A DNA stretch of 64,000 nt, from positions 32,001 to 96,000 of the forward strand of contig DASRFG010000001.1 in NCBI GenBank assembly GCA_035651655.1, written 5' to 3'. A model generated the notes under the pieces. That model searched no databases, was not told where the DNA came from, and saw only the letters and a list, made by a program, of their open reading frames with translations. This DNA comes from Terriglobales bacterium (GTDB lineage Bacteria > Acidobacteriota > Terriglobia > Terriglobales > Acidobacteriaceae). The first letter of the stretch is position 1; each line of letters begins with the position of its first letter. Below, piece after piece: positions 18,762-28,074 of this stretch. The position numbers and the translations under genes were made by a program.

Positions 18762-18990
18762 GGTGAAACTGATGTCCTCAATTGTGCAGACGGGGGTGCG
18801 GGTATTATAGGCGGCGTTTTCCCGCAGCGGCAATGGTATTGATCACGTGGAACCCTTTTTACAACAATAACGTGGCACACCTTAGTAACGTCCGGCATGG
18901 TCAACTTGACCCGCAAAACCTGCCGTCCAATGTGGCGGGCGTTGCTTCCCCTAGTGGCGTCTGGTAGCCTTTGTACGACTTGAACTGATG

Positions 18991-19005
18991 GGACCAGTGT
19001 GGTCC
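18991..19005 (+). promoter_or_regulatory. Small hairpin in the metK leader
   Basis: GGACCA-GTG-TGGTCC forms a perfect six-base-pair hairpin 48 bases before the metK start. I could not match the leader (18834-19052) to any SAM riboswitch consensus I know; its role, if any, is open. Confidence 0.3.
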
Positions 19006-19052
19006 TGCCTCCTGGCGGTTCCCCCGCGAAGAAGGAAGAGAAGGAGTCTGCA

Positions 19053-20243
19053 TTGAATAAGAATCGTTACTTATTTACCTCGGAATCAGTTACGGAAGGC
19101 CATCCTGACAAAATTGCCGACCAGATTTCGGATGCCATTGTGGATGCCTGCCTTAGCGAAGACCCCCACAGCCGAGTAGCTTGCGAAACCCTGCTGACCA
19201 CCGGTTTGGCATTCATCGCCGGGGAAATCACGACCAAGGCCTATGTAGATTTTCCCTCTATTGTGCGCGGCACAGTGACTTCAGTTGGATATACAGATGC
19301 GGCCTATGGCTTTGACGCCCAGACTTGTTCCGTGATCTCGTCTATTCACGAGCAGTCTCCCGATATAGCACAGGGAGTCGATCCGGGTGGCGCAGGCGAC
19401 CAGGGCATGATGTTCGGCTACGCCAGCAATGAGAATGAGCAATATATGCCGACGCCAATCATGCTGGCGCACCGGCTGACGCAGCGCCTGTCAGAAGCCC
19501 GCAAGAGCGGCGAACTTGATTGGCTGCGGCCCGACGGCAAGTCTCAGGTGACCGTGGAGTATGACGAGAAGCATAAGCCGGTGCGAGTTGATGCTGTCGT
19601 GGTTTCCACTCAACACTCCGAACTGGTAGATCACGCCAAGCTCCGCAGTGAAGTGCTCAAGCACATTATTCAGCCTGCCCTGCCTGCGCACATGCTCGAC
19701 GCCGACACCAAGTACCACATTAATCCCACCGGACGGTTTGTGGTGGGCGGCCCCATGGGCGATACCGGCCTGACCGGGCGCAAGATCATTGTTGATACCT
19801 ACGGCGGCATGGGACGTCACGGTGGCGGCTGCTTTAGCGGCAAGGATCCGACCAAGGTAGATCGTTCGGCCGCTTACATGGGCCGTTACATTGCCAAAAA
19901 CATTGTTGCTGCCGGTCTGGCGGACCGCTGCGAAGTACAGATCGCGTATGCCATCGGCGTGGCCGAACCGGTCAGCATTCATGTGGATACCTTCGGCACC
20001 GGCAAGATTGCGGCAGAGAAATTTCCCGATCTGGTGCGTTCGAATTTCGACCTGACACCGCGCGGCATCATTGATTCATTGAAGCTGCGGCGTCCGATTT
20101 TCCGCAAGACGGCATCCTTCGGCCACTTTGGTCGCAACGATCCCGACTTCACCTGGGAACGGACCGACAAGGCGGAAAAACTGGCAGAGAATGCCGGTAT
20201 TGGCCACAAGCATGAGCCAGTCCACGCTGGACATAGGAAGTAG
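19053..20243 (+). CDS. metK: S-adenosylmethionine synthetase
   Basis: 396 aa from a TTG start at 19053, chosen because AAGGAG (19041-19046) sits six bases ahead and the protein then begins at the family's usual N-terminus ([20 protein letters not shown]). A GTG at 18999 would add an unlikely 18 residues. It makes SAM from methionine and ATP. Motifs: [12 protein letters not shown] for [16 protein letters not shown] and the P-loop-like [19 protein letters not shown], where the common GGGAFSGKD has Cys for Ala. Followed by ahcY, so the methyl-donor cycle genes are side by side, with a hairpin between them. Confidence 0.96.
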   Translation: MNKNRYLFTSESVTEGHPDKIADQISDAIVDACLSEDPHSRVACETLLTTGLAFIAGEITTKAYVDFPSIVRGTVTSVGYTDAAYGFDAQTCSVISSIHEQSPDIAQGVDPGGAGDQGMMFGYASNENEQYMPTPIMLAHRLTQRLSEARKSGELDWLRPDGKSQVTVEYDEKHKPVRVDAVVVSTQHSELVDHAKLRSEVLKHIIQPALPAHMLDADTKYHINPTGRFVVGGPMGDTGLTGRKIIVDTYGGMGRHGGGCFSGKDPTKVDRSAAYMGRYIAKNIVAAGLADRCEVQIAYAIGVAEPVSIHVDTFGTGKIAAEKFPDLVRSNFDLTPRGIIDSLKLRRPIFRKTASFGHFGRNDPDFTWERTDKAEKLAENAGIGHKHEPVHAGHRK

Positions 20244-21632
<1,389 letters not shown>

Positions 21633-21680
21633 ATCGAGGCTAAATCTCGGAGTTGCTGTTCCACACCGAATCCCCTGCAA

Positions 21681-21791
21681 GATTTATCATCAAGGCTTCT
21701 TGTGAGCATGACGCAGATTGCCGAGCTGGCGCTCGGCCGCACAGGCGACGTCACCTGTGCCCACGTGAGTCCCTCAAACGCTAAGAAGTAA
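21681..21791 (+). pseudogene. Relic of a duplicated tldD 5' region
   Basis: AAGATTTATCATCAAGGCTT (from 21679) recurs upstream of tldD (from 21925), each followed within a few bases by a start codon. The first copy then encodes a 29-residue frame (GTG 21702, ATG 21708, TAA 21789) beginning MTQIAELALGRTGDVTCAHV, which resembles the TldD N-terminus MNIKQISEWALNATNQQGVS. It breaks off at a palindrome (GCACAGG...CCTGTGC, 21739-21760) and repeat-like DNA. It therefore looks like the stub of a second tldD/pmbA-like gene or of a duplicated promoter plus start. Non-functional as a peptidase. Confidence 0.6.
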
Positions 21792-21857
21792 AAGAATGAT
21801 CGCCCTCGGCTTGCGTAGGCCGAGCCGCCCTCGGCCGGGCAGCTGAGCGAAGCTCAG
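21739..21857. repeat. Cluster of dispersed-type hairpins between ahcY and tldD
   Basis: Three hairpins in a row: GCACAGG/CCTGTGC (21739-21745/21754-21760), CTCGGC/GCCGAG (21805-21810/21819-21824) and CTGAGC-GAA-GCTCAG (21843-21857). The first resembles the CCCACAGGCG/CGCCTGTGGG palindrome at 55169-55192, including the GCACGT-like flank. These look like intergenic repeat units rather than terminators, since no T-tract follows. Together with the relic they fill the 316-base gap. Confidence 0.6.
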
Positions 21858-21948
21858 CACGATATTTCCGCCTCGGAATGACATCTTAAAAATCCTGAGT
21901 GTCTTTCCCACACGAAACCGCCCGCAAGATTTATCATCAAGGCTTCAT

Positions 21949-23421
21949 ATGAACATCAAGCAGATCTCCGAGTGGGCGCTCAACGCCACCAACCAGCAGG
22001 GTGTCTCCTACGCAGACGCGCGCATTGTGGATGAACGTGACCGCGGCCTGGCAACCAAGAATGGCAAAGTGGGACACGCATCCGACTCAGCTTCCCTCGG
22101 GCTTGGGATTCGCGTGCTTGCAAATGGCGCGTGGGGCTTTGCCGCTACAGAAAGCCTGACCCGAGCCGGAGTGGAGAGCACTGCCGCCAAAGCAGTAGAA
22201 ATCGCCCGCTCATCGGCGATGGTCAAGCAGGAGGATGTGCGGCTCGCGCCCGAAAAACCCATTACGGACGAATGGACTACTCCGATCAAGATTGATCCAT
22301 TCAGCAAGTCCATAGAGGAAAACCTCGATCTGCTGCTCAATGTCGATAAAGAGCTGCGCGCGGTCCAGGGTATTACCCTTGCGGAAACTAACATGAATTT
22401 CCGCCGCTATGAGCAGTGGTTCTTCTCTTCCGAAGGCGCCAATATTCATGAGACCAAATACACCACCGGCGCTGGCTATGCAGCATTTTCTTTCGAGGGG
22501 ACAGAAATCCAGAAGCGCTCTTACCCGAACTCTTTCGGCGGACAATACCAGAACAAAGGATACGAGCTGATTGAAGAGCTCAAGCTGTTAGAGAACGCGC
22601 GGCGCATTGCCGAGGAGGCGGTCGCCCTCCATAAAGCGCCGCAATGCCCGCAGGGCGTTTTTACTATCGTTCTGGATTCATCCCAACTCGGCCTGCAGAT
22701 CCACGAGTCAGTCGGCCATCCCATTGAGTTAGACCGGGTTCTGGGAATGGAAGCAAACTTCGCCGGCATGTCTTTCTTGACCATAGAAAAATTGCGCAAG
22801 CTGCGTTACGGCAGTGATTTGGTCAACATTGTCGCGGATGCCACCCGGCAACATGGACCCGGCCTGGGAACATTTGCCTATGATGACGAGGGCGTACCGG
22901 CGCAGTGCACGCCGGTGATCACGAATGGACTGTTCACCGGATACCTCTCATCACGGGAAACGGCGCATACCATTGGCGCGAATCGCTCCAACGGCACCAT
23001 GCGGGCGGAAGGCTGGAACCGCATTCCACTCATTCGCATGACCAACGTCAGCATTTTGCCAGGAGAGAAGCCGCTGACCTTCGAGCAACTCATCTCCGAC
23101 ACGGACGACGGCATTTACTTCCAGACGAATCGTTCCTGGTCTATTGATGACAAACGCTACAACTTCCAGTTCGGTACGGAAATTGGCTGGGAGATCAAAA
23201 AAGGTAAGTTGGGACGCATGCTGAAGAATCCGTCCTATTCAGGCATTACGACTGAATTCTGGAACTCCATGGACGCGATCTGCTCGCGCGACCAGTGGAC
23301 ACTGTGGGGCACTCCTAACTGCGGCAAGGGCCAACCCATGCAGACCATGGGTACCGGCCATGGTGCCTCGCCTGCGCGCTTCAGGAATATCCAGGTAGGG
23401 AGTGCGTATAAAGGGGCGTAG
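21949..23421 (+). CDS. tldD: TldD/PmbA-family metalloprotease, TldD type
   Basis: 490 aa. TldD and its partner TldE/PmbA form a heterodimeric zinc protease that degrades small unfolded peptides and matures modified peptides such as microcin B17. The zinc motif HExxxH is intact at residues 252-257 (HESVGH), preceded by VLDSSQLGLQ, which identifies the catalytic TldD subunit rather than TldE. C-terminal blocks GTMRAEGWNRIPLIRMTNVS and the FGTEIGWEIKKGKLGRM region fit the family. No pmbA partner follows; the CBS gene does, after 80 bases. A duplicated copy of the upstream and start region lies 240 bases before it. Confidence 0.92.
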   Translation: MNIKQISEWALNATNQQGVSYADARIVDERDRGLATKNGKVGHASDSASLGLGIRVLANGAWGFAATESLTRAGVESTAAKAVEIARSSAMVKQEDVRLAPEKPITDEWTTPIKIDPFSKSIEENLDLLLNVDKELRAVQGITLAETNMNFRRYEQWFFSSEGANIHETKYTTGAGYAAFSFEGTEIQKRSYPNSFGGQYQNKGYELIEELKLLENARRIAEEAVALHKAPQCPQGVFTIVLDSSQLGLQIHESVGHPIELDRVLGMEANFAGMSFLTIEKLRKLRYGSDLVNIVADATRQHGPGLGTFAYDDEGVPAQCTPVITNGLFTGYLSSRETAHTIGANRSNGTMRAEGWNRIPLIRMTNVSILPGEKPLTFEQLISDTDDGIYFQTNRSWSIDDKRYNFQFGTEIGWEIKKGKLGRMLKNPSYSGITTEFWNSMDAICSRDQWTLWGTPNCGKGQPMQTMGTGHGASPARFRNIQVGSAYKGA

Positions 23422-23501
23422 AATTCTGTGTCACTCTGGCGGGCGTCACATCTATCAGCCAGAAGAAGCGTTTAACATTGTCTATCGCCGAGGGTTTGTA
23501 G

Positions 23502-23900
23502 ATGGCACAGATTTCCGAAGTGATTCGAGAACGAGTGACGTTTACCGTCGGGCCGGACACTACTGTGTTCGACGCCGCCCGTCTGATGACCGAGCACCAC
23601 ATTGGCGCGGTTCCGGTGCTGCGTGATGGCAAGCTTCTGGGCATTTTCTCCGAACGCGACCTCATGACACGAGTAGTAGCTCTCGGTCGAGGACCGGGCA
23701 GCACACGCGTGTCAGAGGTAATGACCGCCTATCCACGGACCGTTCCCCCCGATGAGACCGTGGACAACTGCCTCTTCATGATGAAGGAATTCGGCTTTCG
23801 CCATCTGCCCATCTGCGATGGTGACAACGTGCAAGGCATTGTTTCGCTGCGGGACATCATCCTCTACCAGCAGCGCTTAGCGGCGCGCGAGCGCGCCTGA
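23502..23900 (+). CDS. Two-CBS-domain protein
   Basis: 132 aa made almost entirely of a CBS pair (Bateman module): first CBS about residues 8-62 (FTVGPDTTVFDAARLMTEHH, GKLLGIFSERDLMTRV), second about 72-128 (MTAYPRTVPPDETVDNCLFM, IVSLRDIILY). Such stand-alone modules bind adenine nucleotides or SAM-like ligands and often regulate partners; the partner is not identifiable here. The stop is 11 bases ahead of galE, so the two are probably one operon. Confidence 0.88.
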   Translation: MAQISEVIRERVTFTVGPDTTVFDAARLMTEHHIGAVPVLRDGKLLGIFSERDLMTRVVALGRGPGSTRVSEVMTAYPRTVPPDETVDNCLFMMKEFGFRHLPICDGDNVQGIVSLRDIILYQQRLAARERA

Positions 23901-23911
23901 AGGACCCGGAA

Positions 23912-24916
23912 ATGGCAGTTCTGGTTGTAGGTGGCGCCGGCTATATCGGGAGCCATGCCGCACGAACATTGCGCCGCCAGGGGCATGAAGTAATCATCTA
24001 TGACAATCTTTCGACCGGACACCATTTGTTGGCAGACGGTTTTGAGTTGATCGTGGGTGATATTGCCGACCGCAAAAAACTGGTGTCCGGGTTGGCTCGC
24101 TCGGAAGCAATCATGCACTTCGCCGGCTACATCAATGTGGGCGAATCGGTCGAAAATCCACGCAAGTATTTTCAAAACAATGTAGAGGCAACTCTCAGCT
24201 TACTGAACACCGCTGCGGAGGTCGGCGTGAGGAAGTTTGTGTTCTCATCCAGCTGTGCGGTGTATGGCGTTCCGGCGAAGATGCCCATCACCGAAGATAT
24301 GCCTCGCCAGCCGGTCAATCCTTATGGCATCTCCAAACTTTTTATTGAACAGGCTTTGGAGTCCTACCGGCAGGCCTACGGATTGCGTTTTGCCAGCTTG
24401 CGTTATTTCAATGCTGCGGGCGCAGATGATAGCGGCGAAATTGGCGAGTTACACGACCCTGAAACCCACCTGATTCCCTTAGCGCTCGCCGCGGCTGCCG
24501 GCACCGGCCCAGCCCTGAAGGTCTTTGGGTCGGACTATGCCACTCCGGACGGTACTTGCATCCGCGACTATGTCCACGTTAACGACCTTGCCGAAGCGCA
24601 CGTGCTTGCACTGCAGCACCTCGACGAGGATGGAGCGTCAAGTGTATCGCTCAATCTTGGTACCGGTCGCGGGCATTCGGTGAAGGAAGTCATGACGACT
24701 ATTGAAGAGGTGACCGGTCAAAAGGTTCCCTGGCAGCTGGCGTCACGCCGCGCCGGAGATCCGCCTGTGCTTGTTGCCGATGCCACGCAAGCAGAAAGAG
24801 TGCTTGGGTGGAAAGCCCGCCGCTCCTTAACCGAAATCGTTAGCTCGGCCTGGAACTGGCTGCAAAGATCGCCCGCTGCGTTATCGTCCGGGGCAGGAGC
24901 AGGCACGCCTCGGTAA
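23912..24916 (+). CDS. galE: UDP-glucose 4-epimerase
   Basis: 334 aa, extended short-chain dehydrogenase fold. The NAD-binding GGAGYIGSHAA is at residues 7-17, the catalytic Ser is in SSSCAVYG and the Tyr-x-x-x-Lys pair is in NPYGISKLFIEQ. HLIPLALAAA, CIRDYVHVNDLA and LGTGRGHSVKEV complete the GalE pattern, which distinguishes it from dTDP-glucose dehydratases. It interconverts UDP-glucose and UDP-galactose for envelope sugars. Eleven bases downstream of the CBS gene. Length typical (338 aa in E. coli). Confidence 0.95.
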   Translation: MAVLVVGGAGYIGSHAARTLRRQGHEVIIYDNLSTGHHLLADGFELIVGDIADRKKLVSGLARSEAIMHFAGYINVGESVENPRKYFQNNVEATLSLLNTAAEVGVRKFVFSSSCAVYGVPAKMPITEDMPRQPVNPYGISKLFIEQALESYRQAYGLRFASLRYFNAAGADDSGEIGELHDPETHLIPLALAAAAGTGPALKVFGSDYATPDGTCIRDYVHVNDLAEAHVLALQHLDEDGASSVSLNLGTGRGHSVKEVMTTIEEVTGQKVPWQLASRRAGDPPVLVADATQAERVLGWKARRSLTEIVSSAWNWLQRSPAALSSGAGAGTPR

Positions 24917-24987
24917 GATATCGAGCACTTCCTGGAAGTCATCGCCCATCTCATAAGACGCTTCCACCAATCCCACTGAGCGCTTTC

Positions 24988-26094
24988 CTATCCCAACTTC
25001 GCCAGGCGCGATAGGACGCCAATATTCCCCGCCACCGCCCCCAGTGAACTAAGATTCTCCCTGCTGGCCAAACACTTTAAGGCGCTCAATACCTCGCCCT
25101 CTCGTAGGTGTTCAACCGCATCCCCGAGAGAGACCGCGAAGTGCAGCATGACGCTCGAATCGCGATAGCAATCTGCGATGCAGGCTGTGCACCCGTCGCG
25201 AACCAGAGTGGCTGTGGCAAAATCCCAGACAGAGCAAATGCGTTCATTCCACGCATCACAGCGCCACATATCGAAATTCCAATCCATGTAGAAGCTCTTA
25301 TAGCCGCCATAACATACAAATCGTTCTGGCTCCCCCTTCAGGTGTCGCTTCATATCGGCGACAGAAGCCCGCGGATTGTTGACCGGAAATACTTTGCGCA
25401 AGTCCTCAACTCCGTCGAACGCCGCGATCAGTTCGGCATCATCGAAATTGACCAGGCGAGAACTGTCCGACCACGCGAGCGAAGACGATCCTAACCGTGC
25501 TCGCTGAGGATAGGAGAAGCTGACCGACTCAAAACCTAGCTCCCGCAGCAGCGGCACCAGGTCGCGGTAATTTTCGATCAGGCGGCTCATGGTCACTTGC
25601 GCCAGGGGCGTGATGCCCAGCGCCGGCATGCGGGCAATTGCGGCTCGAATACGGGCGCCCAGTCCTTTTAAGTCGCGGTTCTTCTCGTGCTCGGCCATCC
25701 CTGGCGCATCAATGGAAACGTAGATGGTCTTCAGTCCGGCGGCGGCAAGTTGATCGAGCTTGTCGGGAAGCAACCATCCGTTGGTAATGATCGCCGGCCC
25801 CATTCCTCTGGCCACCGCCGCCGCAATCATCTCCGCAAGGCGGGGATGCAGAAGAGTCTCACCTCCAAAGAAGCTTATGTATCGGACGTCGCGTTGGTAC
25901 AAAATGTCCAGTGCGCGCCCGAACTGATCGGCGTCAATCCAACGCAGGTTTTTTTGCGGGACTTTCCCATTCGCGAAATTGCAAAAATCGCATCTCGCAT
26001 TGCAGGCATTTGTGACTGCCACGTTGCAGAGCCCCGGCCCGCCGCGGGGCATTGTGCGCAAGATGTCCCAGGCTTTTGAGGCAACATTTGTCAT
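24988..26094 (-). CDS. Radical SAM protein with SPASM-like C-terminus
   Basis: 368 aa. The radical SAM cluster motif is C31-x3-C35-x2-C38 (AVTNACNARCDFCNFAN), followed by FFGGETLLHP (the GGE SAM-contact) and ITNGWLLP. The C-terminal third has extra cysteines: FVCYGG, MWRCDAW, ERICSVW and DGCTACIADCYRD, the pattern of a SPASM/twitch auxiliary Fe-S domain. Such enzymes modify peptides, cofactors or lipids; the substrate cannot be told here. The ATG lacks its own RBS and overlaps (ATGA) the stop of a tiny upstream ORF with a strong RBS, so its translation is probably coupled. Neighbours galE and a GT87-like gene are not obviously related. Confidence 0.85.
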   Translation of the reverse strand: MTNVASKAWDILRTMPRGGPGLCNVAVTNACNARCDFCNFANGKVPQKNLRWIDADQFGRALDILYQRDVRYISFFGGETLLHPRLAEMIAAAVARGMGPAIITNGWLLPDKLDQLAAAGLKTIYVSIDAPGMAEHEKNRDLKGLGARIRAAIARMPALGITPLAQVTMSRLIENYRDLVPLLRELGFESVSFSYPQRARLGSSSLAWSDSSRLVNFDDAELIAAFDGVEDLRKVFPVNNPRASVADMKRHLKGEPERFVCYGGYKSFYMDWNFDMWRCDAWNERICSVWDFATATLVRDGCTACIADCYRDSSVMLHFAVSLGDAVEHLREGEVLSALKCLASRENLSSLGAVAGNIGVLSRLAKLG

Positions 26095-26165
26095 CTTGGT
26101 CTGTTACTCAGAAATTCGGCCGTCCTGAACCGCGCCACTGGAGCCTTCTCCCATACCCGCGACAT
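26091..26165 (-). CDS. Possible 24-aa leader ORF coupled to the radical SAM gene
   Basis: On the minus strand GAGGAG (26177-26172) stands six bases before an ATG at 26165 that opens a 24-residue frame, MSRVWEKAPVARFRTAEFLS then NRPR, whose TGA overlaps the start codon of the radical SAM gene as ATGA. An in-frame ATG nine codons earlier (MNHYEEPV) has no RBS. The peptide is basic and lacks Cys, Gly repeats or other RiPP marks. It may be a translational-coupling leader or, less likely, a substrate peptide. No homology claim is made. Confidence 0.4.
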   Translation of the reverse strand: MSRVWEKAPVARFRTAEFLSNRPR

Positions 26166-26313
26166 CACGGGCTCCTCGTAGTGGTTCATGCTAGCAGCTT
26201 GGATGCTTAAGCTTGCGTTGCCGTAGATAGTATTCAGCAGCTTGTGATTCGCGGGCTCTAAAGTGCAGGTTATCACGGCCCCCGGACCGGACAGGTTTCG
26301 CATCAGAGTCAGA

Positions 26314-27510
26314 ATGCGAATTGCAAAAAAGGCGGTTACCGTACTCGCGTTAGCTGCGGCAGGCGTCATAACGGCCGTCGCCTTTCGCTACGTCCCGTTA
26401 CATGATTTCGTAGAGTACTGGACCGCTGCTCACGTATTCATGCGCCACCAGGACCCTTATTCGGTTGAGGCGCTCATGAAACTTCAGCAGGCGATGGGCT
26501 GGAGTGAAGCACAGCCGCTGATGGTAATGTCTCCGCCTCACTTCCTCCCTTTTTTGCTGCCCCTGGGATTCATGCATTCATACGCGCTCGCAAGGCTACT
26601 TTGGTTGTGCTTGAGCATAGCAATGCTGGTTTTTGAGGTATTCATCCTGTGGCGCCTCTACGGCGGTGATGATGACCACCGATGGATTTCAATATGCGTT
26701 GCGGGCGTGTTTTTTCCAGTTTGGCACTGCCTCGCTGTCGCCCAGATCGGCCCCCTTTTGCTCCTCGGAATAGTTGGATTTCTCTGGTTGGAGCGACGTG
26801 GTCATCTTTTCATGGCAGGAAGCGCGCTGGCCTTGACCACGTTCAAACCACACCTGTTCTATCTGCTCTGGCTGGCATTGTTGTTGTGGAGCGTTAAACG
26901 GAGAGAAATGCGGGTGATCGCTGGCGCAAGCGTAACCATCTGCATTGCGTTGACGGCCGCGCTGCTGGTTGATCCGGCGGCGCTCTCGCAGTACATGGCC
27001 CTCATACGAAGCGACTATGTTTGGGAATATTCCTCCGGTGCTGGCGGAGTCCTCAGATCGTTGTTCGCGAGATCATTGCTCGCGAGATCCTTGTTCGCGT
27101 CGCACAGTCACTTGCTCCAGTTGGCGCCAATGTTGCCCGGAGTACTCGCGCTGGGCTGGTACTGGAACAAACATAGCGGGCAGTGGCAGTGGCGTGATCG
27201 CCTTCCTGCCGTATTGACGTTATCCGTACTTACTGCTGCCTATGGATGGCCATTTGACGAAGTGGTCCTGCTTGTTCCTGTGCTGATGATAGCTGTTCAG
27301 TCTCTCTATGCTCCACGCGAGCGGAGCACCTTCACGTTCTGGTTGGCAGGAATGTTCTTTGCCTCATTGGCCGTGGTGCTCAGGTATGGAGACGCCGGAG
27401 GGATGACCGTTTGCGCGGGCGGGGTACTGGCTTATCTTGTCGTGGACTCCGTGACCGCCAGAAAGAACGAAAGCAGCACTCCTGCATGCGACAGCTCCCT
27501 GGCGCTTTAA
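26314..27510 (+). CDS. Multi-TM protein of the GT87/DUF2029 type (putative mannosyl/arabinosyl transferase)
   Basis: About 398 aa from the ATG at 26314 (the frame extends to 26263). It has around nine to ten hydrophobic segments. The first periplasmic loop begins DFVEYWTAAHVFMRHQDPYS, the acidic D-x-x-x-Y-W-x-A pattern common in GT-C glycosyltransferases of the GT87 group, followed by PPHFLPFLLPLGF and later TTFKPHLFYLLWLALLLWS and YGWPFDEVVLLVPVL. Such proteins use polyprenyl-phosphate sugars in envelope glycan synthesis. Between about 27050 and 27110 the DNA has a triple 'TCGCGAGATC...TTG' repetition encoding SLFARSLLARSLFAS. Donor and acceptor unknown. Confidence 0.75.
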   Translation: MRIAKKAVTVLALAAAGVITAVAFRYVPLHDFVEYWTAAHVFMRHQDPYSVEALMKLQQAMGWSEAQPLMVMSPPHFLPFLLPLGFMHSYALARLLWLCLSIAMLVFEVFILWRLYGGDDDHRWISICVAGVFFPVWHCLAVAQIGPLLLLGIVGFLWLERRGHLFMAGSALALTTFKPHLFYLLWLALLLWSVKRREMRVIAGASVTICIALTAALLVDPAALSQYMALIRSDYVWEYSSGAGGVLRSLFARSLLARSLFASHSHLLQLAPMLPGVLALGWYWNKHSGQWQWRDRLPAVLTLSVLTAAYGWPFDEVVLLVPVLMIAVQSLYAPRERSTFTFWLAGMFFASLAVVLRYGDAGGMTVCAGGVLAYLVVDSVTARKNESSTPACDSSLAL

Positions 27511-27539
27511 GAATCAGGACGTAAAATGAATCGGCCACC

Positions 27540-28019
27540 TTAAGAAGTCGAGACGCCCGCCTCGTTGAGATCTTTCAGGGCTTTTTGTCCCTGGCACCAC
27601 TTCAAAACGAAGAAAGCATGGATCCCGAATGCCCACAACGAAAACATGACCATCAGGGCGATCATGTCAGCCCCATACAGAACCATGCCGGCCAGAAACG
27701 CCCAACGATGGCCGCCGCGTCCGGCAAATCCCAGCGCCAACAAGGCAAACACCCACGTTGCTGCAACGCCGAACACCGCGAGGGGATAAAGGGGACCTAG
27801 TGACCCGCCGTAGAACCTCAAGAGGTCAACCGTGCCGATGCTGACCAGAACGTCCAGCCGTACCGGAAGCAGGCCGGTGCCGAGCGCAGCTAGACCTGCG
27901 GCCCAGAAGAAGTAGTTCGCATCGCTTCGGCTATCGGCACGTAGATCGCTGCGTCGCTGCTCCTCAGCCGCTTCGTACTCTTGGTCCGTTCGACCTGCAC
28001 CAACATTCAATGTCTGCAT
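27540..28019 (-). CDS. Hypothetical four-TM membrane protein
   Basis: 159 aa. After a charged N-terminus (TDQEYEAAEEQRRSDLRADS) come about four hydrophobic segments: YFFWAAGLAALGTGLLPV, LYPLAVFGVAATWVFALLAL, WAFLAGMVLYGADMIALMVM and FGIHAFFVLKWCQG. I do not recognise a named family; similar small proteins with an R/E-rich N-terminus occur in acidobacteria and planctomycetes. Start codon ATG at 28019. It is the last ordinary-looking gene before the accessory island; convergent with the GT87-like gene and divergent from the decayed ATPase. Confidence 0.65.
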   Translation of the reverse strand: MQTLNVGAGRTDQEYEAAEEQRRSDLRADSRSDANYFFWAAGLAALGTGLLPVRLDVLVSIGTVDLLRFYGGSLGPLYPLAVFGVAATWVFALLALGFAGRGGHRWAFLAGMVLYGADMIALMVMFSLWAFGIHAFFVLKWCQGQKALKDLNEAGVSTS

Positions 28020-28074
28020 AGGTCCACCACATTACGCTTTTGACACTACTCCGCTCGCCTCCTATTCTAACTAA

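Noticed and set aside
26166-26369. Full 92-codon minus-strand frame ahead of the radical SAM gene
   Set aside because: The upstream part runs under the divergent GT87-like gene start and has no RBS; only the last 24 codons have a strong RBS.
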